A DNA stretch of 20,942 nt from a virus, in the IMG/VR virus record IMGVR_UViG_3300029787_000414, positions 1 to 20,942 of that record. One strand, given 5' to 3'. The translations under genes were made by a program, and so were the position numbers. The notes below the pieces were generated by a model. It had not been told where the DNA came from, did not search any database, and saw only the letters and a program-made list of their open reading frames with translations. This document shows positions 6,507 through 15,186 of the stretch, one piece after another (position 1 is the stretch's first letter; each line of letters opens with the position of its first letter).

Positions 6507-7351
6507 TGGCACAATCAACTTTTCAATTTTTAGTTTCAGATGCAGTCGGTAGCGGCGATGGTGGTGTTGATGCAGATAGAACCCGAAAAACTGATGAGAA
6601 AAATATGTTTGCTAATTTACTACAAACTAGTAAAAAAAGTTTACAAACAAACTTAGGTATTCAATTATCTGTAGCAGCAGTTTTAAAACAATCACAGATA
6701 TTTACCGGGTTCATTGGTTCACTATTTCAAATACTAGGTGCCTTTGTTGATGTAGCTTTAATGTCTGTATTCCCTCTACTTAAAAATTCTTTGAAGTTTT
6801 TGATGAAATTTTTTGACCCTATTAAAACTGTAGCGAGTGGTGTAGGAAGTATAGTAGATGCTGTAATGATGGTTTTTGGAGAAATTGGTAAAGGATATGA
6901 AAAAATTAGAGATGTCATTAGCACTGTTATAGATTATATTCCCGGATTCGGCGGAGAAGATACAGCTAGTAGAGGTGTAGGTGTGGGTGCAGGTGGGTTA
7001 GCTGCTAGAGTAACAGCAAAAGGTGGAAAAGGGCTTGGTACAGCAATACCCGGAGCTGGATTGGCTCTTGGAGCGTATGGTATATTTGAAGGATTTGAAC
7101 GAGAAGGAATAGTAGGTGTTATTAAAGAAACTGTAAACTTCGCATTAGGAGGTTTATTTGGAGCAGGTGGATTTGCTCTTGGTACTGCGACCACAGGGGT
7201 AGGAGGTACAGCTGGAGCTATAGGTGGGATTGCTTTATATGATTTACTTGTTAAAGATATAACTCAAAGTCTATTAGATACTATGTTAGGTGGGGCTAGT
7301 GAAAAACAAACAGAAAATATGATGTATGGCACAACACCATTAGGAGAGTAA
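6506..7351 (+). CDS. Putative tape measure protein (unusually short)
   Basis: The 281-residue product overlaps the chaperone stop as TAATG and directly follows it, where the tape measure gene normally lies. Residues 50-105 are hydrophobic and helical (FTGFIGSLFQILGAFVDVAL), and the C-terminal half is rich in Gly and Ala (GLGTAIPGAGLALGAYGIF). Both features are typical of tape measure proteins, which line the tail lumen, set tail length and enter the host membrane during DNA ejection. At the usual 1.5 angstrom or so per residue this would span only about 42 nm. An alternative is an ejection or membrane-active internal protein with another length determinant. Confidence 0.55.
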   Translation: MAQSTFQFLVSDAVGSGDGGVDADRTRKTDEKNMFANLLQTSKKSLQTNLGIQLSVAAVLKQSQIFTGFIGSLFQILGAFVDVALMSVFPLLKNSLKFLMKFFDPIKTVASGVGSIVDAVMMVFGEIGKGYEKIRDVISTVIDYIPGFGGEDTASRGVGVGAGGLAARVTAKGGKGLGTAIPGAGLALGAYGIFEGFEREGIVGVIKETVNFALGGLFGAGGFALGTATTGVGGTAGAIGGIALYDLLVKDITQSLLDTMLGGASEKQTENMMYGTTPLGE

Positions 7352-7352
7352 A

Positions 7353-8075
7353 ATGGCATTATCAATATTATTAACAGATATAGGTTCATTGACTACTTCA
7401 AAGTTTTGTTTACTTAACGGTGCATTAAGTGCTGATGCAAATGGTAACAGTAGTGATGATATAAATATAGACAACACTAACAACTCTAGTTTTGATTCTA
7501 CTGGTAGCATATTTGTAGAGGGTGAAGAAATATCTTACACATCTAAAGGCAGCTCAACTCAGTTTACTACAATAACTAGAGGAGCAAATAATACTAATGC
7601 GGTGGCTCATGGGGACAATACTAATGTAACGGGTGTTAGAAGATATGCATTAAAAGCAGATTCTTTTGGAGTATCCGTAACTAAAACACCCATTCAAATA
7701 CCTTTTCCTCAAAATTCACCTGAATTGATAGAGTTGGGGATGTTTAGACCTAATATAACAGTAACAGGCACAGTAGATAGAGACCAATCAACTACCCCAG
7801 AAAAAGTTACTGGTCCAGCCAAAGGTAATTTATCTGATGGAGATAAAGCTAATTTTTATGTACCTACACAGAAACAACTAGAAAGTTTTGCTACCGATGT
7901 TATATACGATGATAGTAGTACACCTATTCAGTTGGTTGTTCAAACATCAACCGGCACAGTATATGGAACTTATGAGGTTGCAATTACTCAAGCTAGATTT
8001 GATTTAGCTCCGGGAACAGAAGATAGGTTTTCATTTTCAATGACATTTGTTGCAAAAGATAGACAGGATTCATAA
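7353..8075 (+). CDS. Putative distal tail / baseplate protein
   Basis: The 240-residue, beta-rich protein starts one base after the tape measure stop. Residues about 45-95 carry the pattern FVEGEEISYTSKGSSTQF then ITRGANN and AVAHGDNTNV, a small sandwich-like element I recognise from phage tail and fibre proteins. The remainder (PFPQNSPELIELGMFRPNIT, RFSFSMTFVAKDRQDS) resembles tube-like beta folds used by distal tail proteins. Such proteins form the ring that joins tail tube and hub, matching its place between the tape measure and hub genes. The functional call is by synteny. The stop at 8073-8075 overlaps the next start by one base. Confidence 0.5.
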   Translation: MALSILLTDIGSLTTSKFCLLNGALSADANGNSSDDINIDNTNNSSFDSTGSIFVEGEEISYTSKGSSTQFTTITRGANNTNAVAHGDNTNVTGVRRYALKADSFGVSVTKTPIQIPFPQNSPELIELGMFRPNITVTGTVDRDQSTTPEKVTGPAKGNLSDGDKANFYVPTQKQLESFATDVIYDDSSTPIQLVVQTSTGTVYGTYEVAITQARFDLAPGTEDRFSFSMTFVAKDRQDS

Positions 8076-11000
8076 TGGCGATAGGAACTAACCCAAGAGT
8101 AGCAAGGATGTTAGTGCAGTATTGGAGTGGTTCTGCATGGACTAATCTTGCGGATTCTGATGGTGTATCAAGAGTATTAAACTTATCAATAACCGACACT
8201 CTTAATAATCCTAGATATGTTTCAATTACGCTTTTTAATCCAAGAGCTTCAGGACAAGATGCTTTTGGCACGGGTGATTTTAACAGTGTCATAAAAAATA
8301 AAATGAAAATAAGACTAGTTGACCAGACTACATTTAGTGTTTTATTTCTTGGTCAAGTAGACAATATAGTTCCTGAAAATAGTTTAAAAGGTTATACTTT
8401 AACAATTACAGCTTATGATAGTTTAATTGAACTTACTCAGAATATATTAAAGAAAGATTTCTTAAATGATAGTGATAGAAGCGAGTCACCGGCTGTTTTA
8501 AATAATGATTTTATATCAGAGGATATAGATGAGTTAATAGACTATGGAAGTTTTAATCGAGGCACTGGCAATAGGTCAATAGAAGTAGTAAATACTACAG
8601 ATAGTGATGATGCAGGTGCATTTAGATTCCAGAAATCATTAGGAAAAACTAATACTAGAGATAAAGATTTTAGTGCTTCTGGGGGTAGTTTTTTAAATGC
8701 GGTAAAAAGATTAGCTGAATTAGAATCAGGTATTGAAGCAACAGCATCAGCTAAAATAACTGGTGGTTTAAAACCGTATAATTTTTATGTAGATACGAAT
8801 TTCCAGACCACCGCTACTAACACAGAGGGTAGTGGAAACTTTTTTAATTACTTTCCAGCAGGATGTATGCCTGCAGCAGCTCAATCAGGCACTAGTTATA
8901 CACTAGCTAATCCAGCGGATGATGGACTAACATTAATGTTTGGTAGTGGTAGTGCTGTAACTGAAACGGGTCAAACTTTAAAATTATTACCATCTTTTAG
9001 CTTTGAAGATTTAGCACGAGAAAGAGTTACACATTTAACAGCTCACTTCAAAGACCCTATAAGTGGTTACGCTAAAGATTTAGAGTTTGAAGTATTTAAT
9101 TATAAATCTATAAGTTCTGGAGCTGGGTTACAGGATAGTTATGAACCTTCTGGAACTGATACTGGAGGTACAGAAACTGGTAAAACTTTAGCACAAACCG
9201 ACAATCTTGTAAAAGATACTTCAGGTAATTTAGTAGGGTATTTACAATATATAAGTAATGTGTCTGGAGCTGGGTTTGCACTATTAACGGGCACTACAGG
9301 AACTGCTGGAGCTATAAGACACAGTGTTGCCGCAGGAGAACAATTAAATGTAACTAATTCAAGCGGTAGTGCATTAGGAAACTTTACGTTATCTGATACT
9401 ACAGACCCTAATGGGAGTGATATATTTAGACCTCAAGAAGTATTTCAACAGAAAATATTAAGAAACTTTAGTATCAATACAGGTGATTTACTAACTTTTA
9501 GAAGAGCAGTTGCGGCAGCTTTTGAAAACAAAGATACAAGAAGAGTTAGAGCTAAATTTTCATTAGCTAGTGGTTATCCATATCATTTTGTAGAGGGGCA
9601 AGTAAATTCAGTATCTACTAATACTATAACTGATAGCACTATAGCTAATCAGCACTCTACAACTACAGATGGTTTAGCATCTGCTAATATAGATAGCTTT
9701 CCTACTGCAGGTATAAGAACTGGTATGGTTTTACATAAACTTACTGGTGAAGATGGTACTATGTCTGAGTATGGGTACATAGAAAAAACTGAAGATAATT
9801 CTTTAACAGCTGATTTAACTAATTCTGCTACATTCTCTACAAATGATTATTACAGAGTATATGTGCCATTACGAGTAGGACACACTGTGCAGATTAAAAA
9901 TACAGCGATTGATTCAAGCCTTTTCAATCATGTGGTAACATCGATTACTTATGAAGAGGGTGAACAAGGTTTCATGACATATTTAGAAACTGTTGGAGAT
10001 GTTAGCAACCCTAAAGCCCTTACAGCCGGAGTAAGAGTAAAAGCTTCAACTGCTCCTATTGATTATGATGATGAAACTTACTCAGATGCTCTACCACTTG
10101 CAAACCAAAATCCTGTATTTACAGGTGAATTTAAACCGGGGAATACAAGTGATGGTAATTTAAATACTGCAGTTCAATATACGGCTGGTACGTTTTCAGT
10201 GGATGGTTTTGACCATACTATTACTGCAGGTGATAGTGAGGATGCTACACACGGAGTTGACGGTGGAGCAGACCATAGTGGAACAGCTTTCGCAGATTCT
10301 ACACAGTATACAATATTTTTTGACCCCGCACTTTCTACAACTAAGTTTCAAATAAGGTCTGATGCTGATTTTACAAAACAAGCAGAAACCGCAGCAGGAG
10401 GTTCAGGGAATGGGTCTAGTGCTTTTCAAGGAGATTTAATAAGGCTGGGCACAGCTAATAAAGCTAGTCACGCTGCTGCCGAAGCACCTTTTGAATTAAC
10501 CAACCTTGAAACACCTAATAGTAATTTTAAATTAGACGCTCAATCTATTTCTGCTAACTCTATTACTGCATCTCAAATAAAAGCAGATACAATTACTGCA
10601 AGTGAGATATCATCAGGCACTATAACAGCAGATGAGATTGCTGCTAATGCTATAACTGCAGATGAATTAATTGCGAATGCTATAACATCTAAGCATACAA
10701 TTACAGGTGCGACTATTCAAACTTCTGCTAGTGCTAGTGATGATAGAGTTATATTAAATTCAACTGGAATAGATGTAATAAGTAGTAGTTCAAGTTCTAA
10801 TGTATTAGATATTTTACATAGAAGTGGTAGTAGTACCCCAACTGGTATAGGGTCAATATATGCTGATTCTGGTCAATGGAATTTAGCATCATTTGACGGA
10901 ACTACTAGAACTTCAGTTATTCAAATTGCTAAACGTGGCACAACAATAGGAAGCAATAGTGCAGTATTATTTATTGATGGGGTGGTAGAGTTTGATGATA

Positions 11001-11749
11001 AAGTGTTCTTACAAACTAGTATAGTAGCAGAAAATGTAAATGCTACAGTTGGAGACACTAACAATGCATTTAAGAACTTCTATGGATTAGACGGAAGCAC
11101 TGCTCAACCTACATTTAGTTTTTCTTCAGATATTGATACAGGTTTTTATTATTACTCAACTGGTTTTGCAGGAATTGTCGGTGGTGGGACTGCATCAATG
11201 GCTATTGGAGGCGGGCATAGTTATGTAAATGGTAGTTATTTATGGATAAATGACCCTAATACTGGTTTTTCTGCCACTGGAGATGTTATTAGCTTTTTTA
11301 GTGGGGGTAACAATAGGATGTTTATGGGTGAATCTGTAGGAAGCCACAGCCGAGCTGGATTATATATCTCTGCAGGTCTTGAAGTGGATGGTGCTGTATC
11401 ATTTGATGCTCTTAGTAGCGACACAGGGACAGATGTTGTTGTAACCTCTGGGGGTGATATAAAAAAGAAAACAAGTTCTATAGAATATAAAGAAAATGTA
11501 AAAGATTTAAAAATAGATTCAGAAAAATTATATAAATTAAATCCTGTAAGTTATAACTATAAAATAACTAATACAAAAGATATTGGATTAATCGCTGAAG
11601 AAGTTGATGAAATATTACCAGAACTGGTATATCGTAACGAAAAAACAGGTAAGCCAGAGTCAGTAAAATACAGTAGTTTATCTGTTATACTTTTAGATGA
11701 ATTAAAAAAATTAAGACAAGAAATACAAGAATTAAAGGAGAATAAATAA
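8075..11749 (+). CDS. Baseplate hub-tail fibre fusion with C-terminal S74 intramolecular chaperone
   Basis: At 1224 residues this is the largest product here. Residues 1-130 are beta-rich and hub-like (RYVSITLFNPR, GYTLTITAYDSLIEL). Long Gly/Ser/Thr-rich beta regions follow. Residues 823-881 are an ITAxEI repeat, and near 1013 the fibre-type motif PTFSFSSDIDTGFYYYSTG appears. Residues 1134-1224 match the intramolecular chaperone domain of endosialidases and fibres (Peptidase S74): SSIEYKENV, LNPVSYNYK, IGLIAEEVDEILPELV, then a terminal coiled coil. Ser1134 and Lys1139 have the spacing of the known Ser-Lys catalytic pair, so autocleavage should release about 91 residues after the fibre trimerises. 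The gene probably forms tail tip and host-contact fibre in one chain. The S74 call is firm and the hub call moderate. Confidence 0.8.
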   Translation: MAIGTNPRVARMLVQYWSGSAWTNLADSDGVSRVLNLSITDTLNNPRYVSITLFNPRASGQDAFGTGDFNSVIKNKMKIRLVDQTTFSVLFLGQVDNIVPENSLKGYTLTITAYDSLIELTQNILKKDFLNDSDRSESPAVLNNDFISEDIDELIDYGSFNRGTGNRSIEVVNTTDSDDAGAFRFQKSLGKTNTRDKDFSASGGSFLNAVKRLAELESGIEATASAKITGGLKPYNFYVDTNFQTTATNTEGSGNFFNYFPAGCMPAAAQSGTSYTLANPADDGLTLMFGSGSAVTETGQTLKLLPSFSFEDLARERVTHLTAHFKDPISGYAKDLEFEVFNYKSISSGAGLQDSYEPSGTDTGGTETGKTLAQTDNLVKDTSGNLVGYLQYISNVSGAGFALLTGTTGTAGAIRHSVAAGEQLNVTNSSGSALGNFTLSDTTDPNGSDIFRPQEVFQQKILRNFSINTGDLLTFRRAVAAAFENKDTRRVRAKFSLASGYPYHFVEGQVNSVSTNTITDSTIANQHSTTTDGLASANIDSFPTAGIRTGMVLHKLTGEDGTMSEYGYIEKTEDNSLTADLTNSATFSTNDYYRVYVPLRVGHTVQIKNTAIDSSLFNHVVTSITYEEGEQGFMTYLETVGDVSNPKALTAGVRVKASTAPIDYDDETYSDALPLANQNPVFTGEFKPGNTSDGNLNTAVQYTAGTFSVDGFDHTITAGDSEDATHGVDGGADHSGTAFADSTQYTIFFDPALSTTKFQIRSDADFTKQAETAAGGSGNGSSAFQGDLIRLGTANKASHAAAEAPFELTNLETPNSNFKLDAQSISANSITASQIKADTITASEISSGTITADEIAANAITADELIANAITSKHTITGATIQTSASASDDRVILNSTGIDVISSSSSSNVLDILHRSGSSTPTGIGSIYADSGQWNLASFDGTTRTSVIQIAKRGTTIGSNSAVLFIDGVVEFDDKVFLQTSIVAENVNATVGDTNNAFKNFYGLDGSTAQPTFSFSSDIDTGFYYYSTGFAGIVGGGTASMAIGGGHSYVNGSYLWINDPNTGFSATGDVISFFSGGNNRMFMGESVGSHSRAGLYISAGLEVDGAVSFDALSSDTGTDVVVTSGGDIKKKTSSIEYKENVKDLKIDSEKLYKLNPVSYNYKITNTKDIGLIAEEVDEILPELVYRNEKTGKPESVKYSSLSVILLDELKKLRQEIQELKENK
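10541..10717 (+). repeat. ITAxEI peptide repeat in the fibre stalk (residues 823-881)
   Basis: The segment reads as repeating SITASQIKADTITASEISS and TITADEIAANAITADELIAN units with a period near ten residues. Two neighbouring copies are also similar at DNA level (gcagatgagattgctgctaa against gcagatgaattaattgcgaa). Repeats of this type occur in the stalks of siphovirus tail-tip and fibre proteins and probably form a trimeric fibrous segment. Confidence 0.7.
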
Positions 11750-11946
11750 TGCCAGACGTAACAGTATCATTTACAGATGCTCAGTGGGCTAGAATAGTAG
11801 CTGCAAGTGCTTATGTAAAAGGTGGGGATGTAATAAATAATCCGGGTGATGTGACTGGGGATTATCTTGCTACATCATGGAAAGAAATTCTTTCACAAAA
11901 AGTAAAAGAATACGAAAGACAACAAGCATCAATAGATGATTTCTAA
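11749..11946 (+). CDS. Small protein of the fibre-adjacent SFTDAQWARI type, function unknown
   Basis: The 65-residue product overlaps the fibre stop as TAATG, with AAGGAG at 11735-11740. The start MPDVTVSFTDAQWARIVAAS resembles short proteins seen next to tail fibre genes in marine phages, for which I know no established role. A C-terminal helix (WKEILSQKVKEYERQQASI) follows. It has no signal peptide, membrane segment or cysteine. It may be a fibre assembly or capping accessory, but this rests on position only. Confidence 0.6.
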   Translation: MPDVTVSFTDAQWARIVAASAYVKGGDVINNPGDVTGDYLATSWKEILSQKVKEYERQQASIDDF

Positions 11947-12326
11947 TGAAAGCCAAAAACAAGATAGTAAGGTTACGCACTAAGTATCCTTTAATGTCTT
12001 CAGCTGAAATTAGTAGACAAGTAGGCGTTAGTCGTGTCTATGTTCACAATATTTTAAAAAAAAATGACCTACAAACTAAAGTCCCAAAACCTCAAAAGGT
12101 GGTATACTGTAAGGAGTGTGGTGATATAACTACTGATAAAGGTAGAATACACAAGGGAGAGTGCACATTCAAGTCAAGATTTATGAAATTGACATGTTCT
12201 TGGTGTAAAGTGCCCTTTTATAGAAGAAAAACCGTAGTAAAAGCAAGGATTAAAAGTAAATTAAAGAATATTTACTGCACATATGACTGTTATGCCGAAT
12301 ATAGACGATACAATGCGAATAAATGA
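11946..12326 (+). CDS. Helix-turn-helix protein with two zinc-binding cysteine clusters (putative regulator)
   Basis: The 126-residue basic protein overlaps the previous stop by one base. Residues 17-39 (MSSAEISRQVGVSRVYVHNI) form a clear helix-turn-helix with the usual SxAEIxxxxGVSxxxV spacing. Two probable zinc sites follow: C55, C58, H69 and C73, then C84, C87, C111 and C115. The DNA-binding domain and zinc sites suggest a transcription regulator or DNA-targeting factor. The gene overlaps the sigma factor gene by up to 44 bases, so the two are probably translated together. A run of nine A at 12056-12064 separates the helix-turn-helix from the zinc part and could be slippery. No HNH catalytic histidines are visible, so I do not call it a homing nuclease. 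Confidence 0.7.
   Translation: MKAKNKIVRLRTKYPLMSSAEISRQVGVSRVYVHNILKKNDLQTKVPKPQKVVYCKECGDITTDKGRIHKGECTFKSRFMKLTCSWCKVPFYRRKTVVKARIKSKLKNIYCTYDCYAEYRRYNANK
12056..12067 (+). other. A9 run with immediate -1 stop inside the regulator gene (possible frameshift or slippage site)
   Basis: The zero-frame codons are TTA AAA AAA AAT GAC, so A AAA AAA (12056-12062) is in slippery register. A -1 shift would add one Lys and end at TGA 12065-12067. The product would be a 40-residue protein holding only the helix-turn-helix. I see no strong downstream stem, so this is only a candidate site. Confidence 0.3.
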
Positions 12327-12819
12327 CGACCTGATTGAGAAATGGGAGCCAAAAATCTACAAAATGTTGCAAAATGCTTACATTGAGGGCTGGGAAAAGG
12401 AAGATTTAGTTCAAGAGTTAAGATTAACGATTATTAGAGCCGCAAAAAAGTATGATTCTAACCGAAATGCATCTTTTCACACTTATTTACACACTGCGAT
12501 GGTAAATACTCTTAGAACTCTGCATACTAAGTCTACTAAAAAGGTAGACACTGTTAGTATGGATAGAAATAACTCATCTTCAAATCTAGATGGGGATGAA
12601 TTTACATTGAAAGATAAATTACCCAGCACTGACAATTCAATTGATGAATTACGGTTGGACCATTTTTTAAATTCTTTAGGCTTAGAAAATAACGAAAAAG
12701 AATTCTTGACAATGAAGTATAAAAATTATACTATGGAACGTATTCAAGATAACTTGACTAATACTTCTATATATAAAGTCAAGAAATCGTTAAGAAATAA
12801 GTACAAAGAAGGAGAATAA
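12283..12819 (+). CDS. Phage-encoded sigma-70 family RNA polymerase sigma factor
   Basis: The product has up to 178 residues. Residues 36-82 match sigma region 2 (EKEDLVQELRLTIIRAAKKY, then DSNRNASFHTYLHTAMVNTL), the part that binds RNA polymerase and the -10 element. Residues 121-174 resemble a region 4 helix-turn-helix (NEKEFLTMKYKNYTMERIQD). A charged Asn/Ser-rich linker joins them and region 3 is missing, as in small alternative sigma factors. It should redirect host polymerase to phage promoters. The start is uncertain: ATG 12283, 12292 and 12313 are in frame, all inside the previous gene and without a good SD, which suggests coupling. ATG 12313 gives the shortest overlap (14 bases). It could read the repeated boxes at 1780 and 4101. 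Confidence 0.75.
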   Translation: MTVMPNIDDTMRINDDLIEKWEPKIYKMLQNAYIEGWEKEDLVQELRLTIIRAAKKYDSNRNASFHTYLHTAMVNTLRTLHTKSTKKVDTVSMDRNNSSSNLDGDEFTLKDKLPSTDNSIDELRLDHFLNSLGLENNEKEFLTMKYKNYTMERIQDNLTNTSIYKVKKSLRNKYKEGE

Positions 12820-14070
12820 TTGGAAAATTATAATTTTATAGAGTCGGGACTTATATTTGGACTATGTGATTCACAGAACTTTAAATCTTTTACACATCCA
12901 ATAAAAGATTTTGCTCAACACGGGGATACATATAAATTTATTCAAGAATATTTAGATGAGTATTCAGAGTCACCTAGTAATCAAATACTGATAGAAAAGT
13001 TTCCGCATCTTTCTACAGATGCACAAGACATGAACTTTCAGTATGCTCTTGCTGAGTTTAAAAAACAAGTGATGTTTAGGAATATAATTAGTGCATTCTC
13101 TAACAACAAACCAACTCTAGAGCAGAATCCTAAAAAAGCATTGTCTTTAATTATGGAGGGTTTACACGATGTAGAAATTTTACACGATTCTGATGTAAGT
13201 CAATATGATTGTGGGGAACTTGATAGATTTGAAGAATGGAAAGATAAAAATAGTAAAAGAGAACTAGGAGATGGTATGATTGGCATACCTACCCCTTTTG
13301 ATGTTATCAACTCTACAGGTATGGGATGGCAACCCGGTGATTTAATTACAGCTTATGCGAGACCAACTGTAGGTAAAACATGGTTATGTTGTAAGATAGC
13401 AGCTATAGCAGTAGAAAAAGGTTTTAAAACATTACTAGTATCTACTGAAATGACTAAATCCTCTATCAATTTAAGGATGGATGTTATATTAGGACACATG
13501 AGGGGGTTTAAGTTATCACACTCTGCCATACGAAATGGTAATGAGATAGATGAAAATGAATATAAGAAGTTTTTGACTAATAGTGACTCAAGAAATCTAC
13601 TGATATGTGACCACATTAGTGGAGAAGATAGTATATCTTTACCTAGTATCACAAACTTAGTTAGAAAGTATTCACCTGATTTACTAGTTATAGATGGAGT
13701 TTACTTAGTATCTACTCAAGATGCCAAGAGAGCCGCTTGGGAGCAATCTCATTCGCTGTTCTATGGATTAAAAAATTTAGCATTATCAACTAATACAGCA
13801 GTTATGGCTTCAACACAGGCTACACGAGATGCATCTGATATGTATGTCCCACCTGCCCCTAATCAAGTGGCATTTGGAGACGCATTGATAAGAGCTTCAG
13901 ACGTAGCAGTGTCAATGTCCATGATGAAAGATGACCTTGATATGGTAATACAAGATAAAAGACAAATACAGTTTCAAAAGTATAGAGATGGAGATTTACC
14001 ATTCTCTGACTTTGAATTTATATGGAGGGTAAACAATGGACACATTGAGCAAACTAATGCGACAATATAA
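12820..14070 (+). CDS. DnaB-type replicative DNA helicase
   Basis: The 416-residue protein starts at TTG 12820, directly after the sigma factor stop, with AAGGAG at 12809-12814. The N-terminal 130 residues are helical, as in the DnaB primase-interacting domain. The RecA-like core has Walker A ARPTVGKT (180-187), catalytic Glu210 in LLVSTEM, Walker B LLVID (288-292) and a sensor Gln333 in ASTQ. DnaB-family helicases move 5' to 3' on the lagging strand as hexamers. The primase gene lies two genes downstream. The product is shorter than bacterial DnaB (about 470), mainly in its N-terminal domain. The TTG start is chosen for the SD and because no ATG lies nearby in frame. Confidence 0.9.
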   Translation: MENYNFIESGLIFGLCDSQNFKSFTHPIKDFAQHGDTYKFIQEYLDEYSESPSNQILIEKFPHLSTDAQDMNFQYALAEFKKQVMFRNIISAFSNNKPTLEQNPKKALSLIMEGLHDVEILHDSDVSQYDCGELDRFEEWKDKNSKRELGDGMIGIPTPFDVINSTGMGWQPGDLITAYARPTVGKTWLCCKIAAIAVEKGFKTLLVSTEMTKSSINLRMDVILGHMRGFKLSHSAIRNGNEIDENEYKKFLTNSDSRNLLICDHISGEDSISLPSITNLVRKYSPDLLVIDGVYLVSTQDAKRAAWEQSHSLFYGLKNLALSTNTAVMASTQATRDASDMYVPPAPNQVAFGDALIRASDVAVSMSMMKDDLDMVIQDKRQIQFQKYRDGDLPFSDFEFIWRVNNGHIEQTNATI

Positions 14071-14320
14071 AAATAGCACGTTTTTAAATTTACAATGTGC
14101 AAAATGTAGCATTAATGGTAAATACGATATAGGATTGACAGTTAAAATACCACTGTTAAAATCAGATGGCTCTCCAAGAGTTAAAATATTAGGAATAATA
14201 AAAGACGACCCCTCATGTATTAAATGTGGAACAACATTCCCAGAGGGATATAGGCAGGTAAAAGGTGACCTTGTATACAGAATACAACCAAACAGGACAA
14301 GATTTGATAGATTGGACTAA
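14036..14320 (+). CDS. Small zinc-ribbon protein between helicase and primase
   Basis: The 94-residue product starts at ATG 14036, inside the helicase end (35-base overlap), with a strong SD GGAGGG upstream. Two CxxC knuckles, C21/C24 (CAKC) and C61/C64 (CIKC), are 36 residues apart and typical of a zinc ribbon. The chain is basic and has no other domain. Lying between helicase and primase, it may be a replisome accessory that binds single-stranded DNA or bridges the two enzymes. That role is inferred from context. Confidence 0.65.
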   Translation: MDTLSKLMRQYKNSTFLNLQCAKCSINGKYDIGLTVKIPLLKSDGSPRVKILGIIKDDPSCIKCGTTFPEGYRQVKGDLVYRIQPNRTRFDRLD

Positions 14321-15176
14321 CATCTTACAAAAGATTGATGTTGATGTACCACTAGGTGAGGAACAGTTCAACATAGAGTGTCCTTTCCATAAAGATGATA
14401 AACCATCTTTATCAATAAATACTAAGAAAGGGGTATGGATATGCTTTGCAGGTTGTGGTCAGGGTAGTCTAAAAAGTTTTATTAGGAAGCATACGGGATG
14501 GAGTGCTCGTGAAATATTAAACTTTTTAGCAGAGAACTCAGATGGTTACGACCCTGCAAAAATGTTTGAATTGAATACTCCTGCTCCTCTTGGACTACCA
14601 GCACTTGAAGAAAAAGTATTCCCTTATAAACAATATGTAGTGCCTAAATGGATATTTGATAGAGGGTTTGATAAGTTTACATTAAATAGATGGGGGTGTG
14701 GTATAACACCTAGTAATGGATTAGTAATCCCTGCTCACGATAAAGATGCAAAGTTAGTTGGTTGGATAATTAGGAGAGAATTTGGGATACCAAAATATGT
14801 TTATGCTAAAGGCTTCAAGAAATCACACATATTATTTGGACAACCTTTGGTTGACACATCTAATGCAGTATGTATAACTGAAGGTGCGTTAGATGCTATG
14901 TGGTTGAATCAACTTGGGTATCAAGCAGTTGCTTTACTAGGCATGCAGATGTCTAAGGTTCAAGAGGATTTGATAGTAGGATTACCATCAAAAGAAATAA
15001 TATTGTGTTTAGACAACGACAATGCAGGTAAAAAAGGTAGAGATTATATATTGACAAGATTAAGAGGTCGTGTTAATATATCCTATCTAAAACTTCCCAA
15101 TCAATATAAAGATGTGCAGGAAGTAAAAAAGTATGATATACTAAAAGAAACGATAAATAACCGGCGTAGCTGGTAA
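14265..15176 (+). CDS. DnaG/T7-type DNA primase (zinc finger plus TOPRIM)
   Basis: This primase makes RNA primers for lagging-strand synthesis. Residues 39-64 hold a CHC2-type zinc finger (C39, H42, C60, C64 in ECPFHKDDKPSLSI and WICFAGCGQGS) for template recognition. The TOPRIM core has the catalytic Glu in ITEGALDAM (Glu206) and the acidic pair in LCLDNDNAGKKG (Asp250, Asp252). At about 303 residues it lacks a helicase domain, consistent with the separate helicase gene. GTG 14265 overlaps the previous gene by 56 bases and has only a weak AGG. TTG 14304 has AGGA with a six-base spacer, overlaps by 17 bases and gives 290 residues. I think 14304 is as likely, and both keep the zinc finger. Confidence 0.88.
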   Translation: MTLYTEYNQTGQDLIDWTNILQKIDVDVPLGEEQFNIECPFHKDDKPSLSINTKKGVWICFAGCGQGSLKSFIRKHTGWSAREILNFLAENSDGYDPAKMFELNTPAPLGLPALEEKVFPYKQYVVPKWIFDRGFDKFTLNRWGCGITPSNGLVIPAHDKDAKLVGWIIRREFGIPKYVYAKGFKKSHILFGQPLVDTSNAVCITEGALDAMWLNQLGYQAVALLGMQMSKVQEDLIVGLPSKEIILCLDNDNAGKKGRDYILTRLRGRVNISYLKLPNQYKDVQEVKKYDILKETINNRRSW

Positions 15177-15186
15177 AGGAGAAAAA

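Noticed and set aside
6934-7194. Minus-strand open frame opposite the tape measure candidate
   Set aside because: The Pro/Ala-rich product is the antisense of Gly/Ala codons. The + strand gene fits the operon and the minus frame has no support.
15130-15150. dnaX-like slippery A AAA AAG near the primase C-terminus
   Set aside because: A -1 shift would only swap the last dozen or so residues. The small stem downstream (near 15163) is about 30 bases away, too far for a standard signal.
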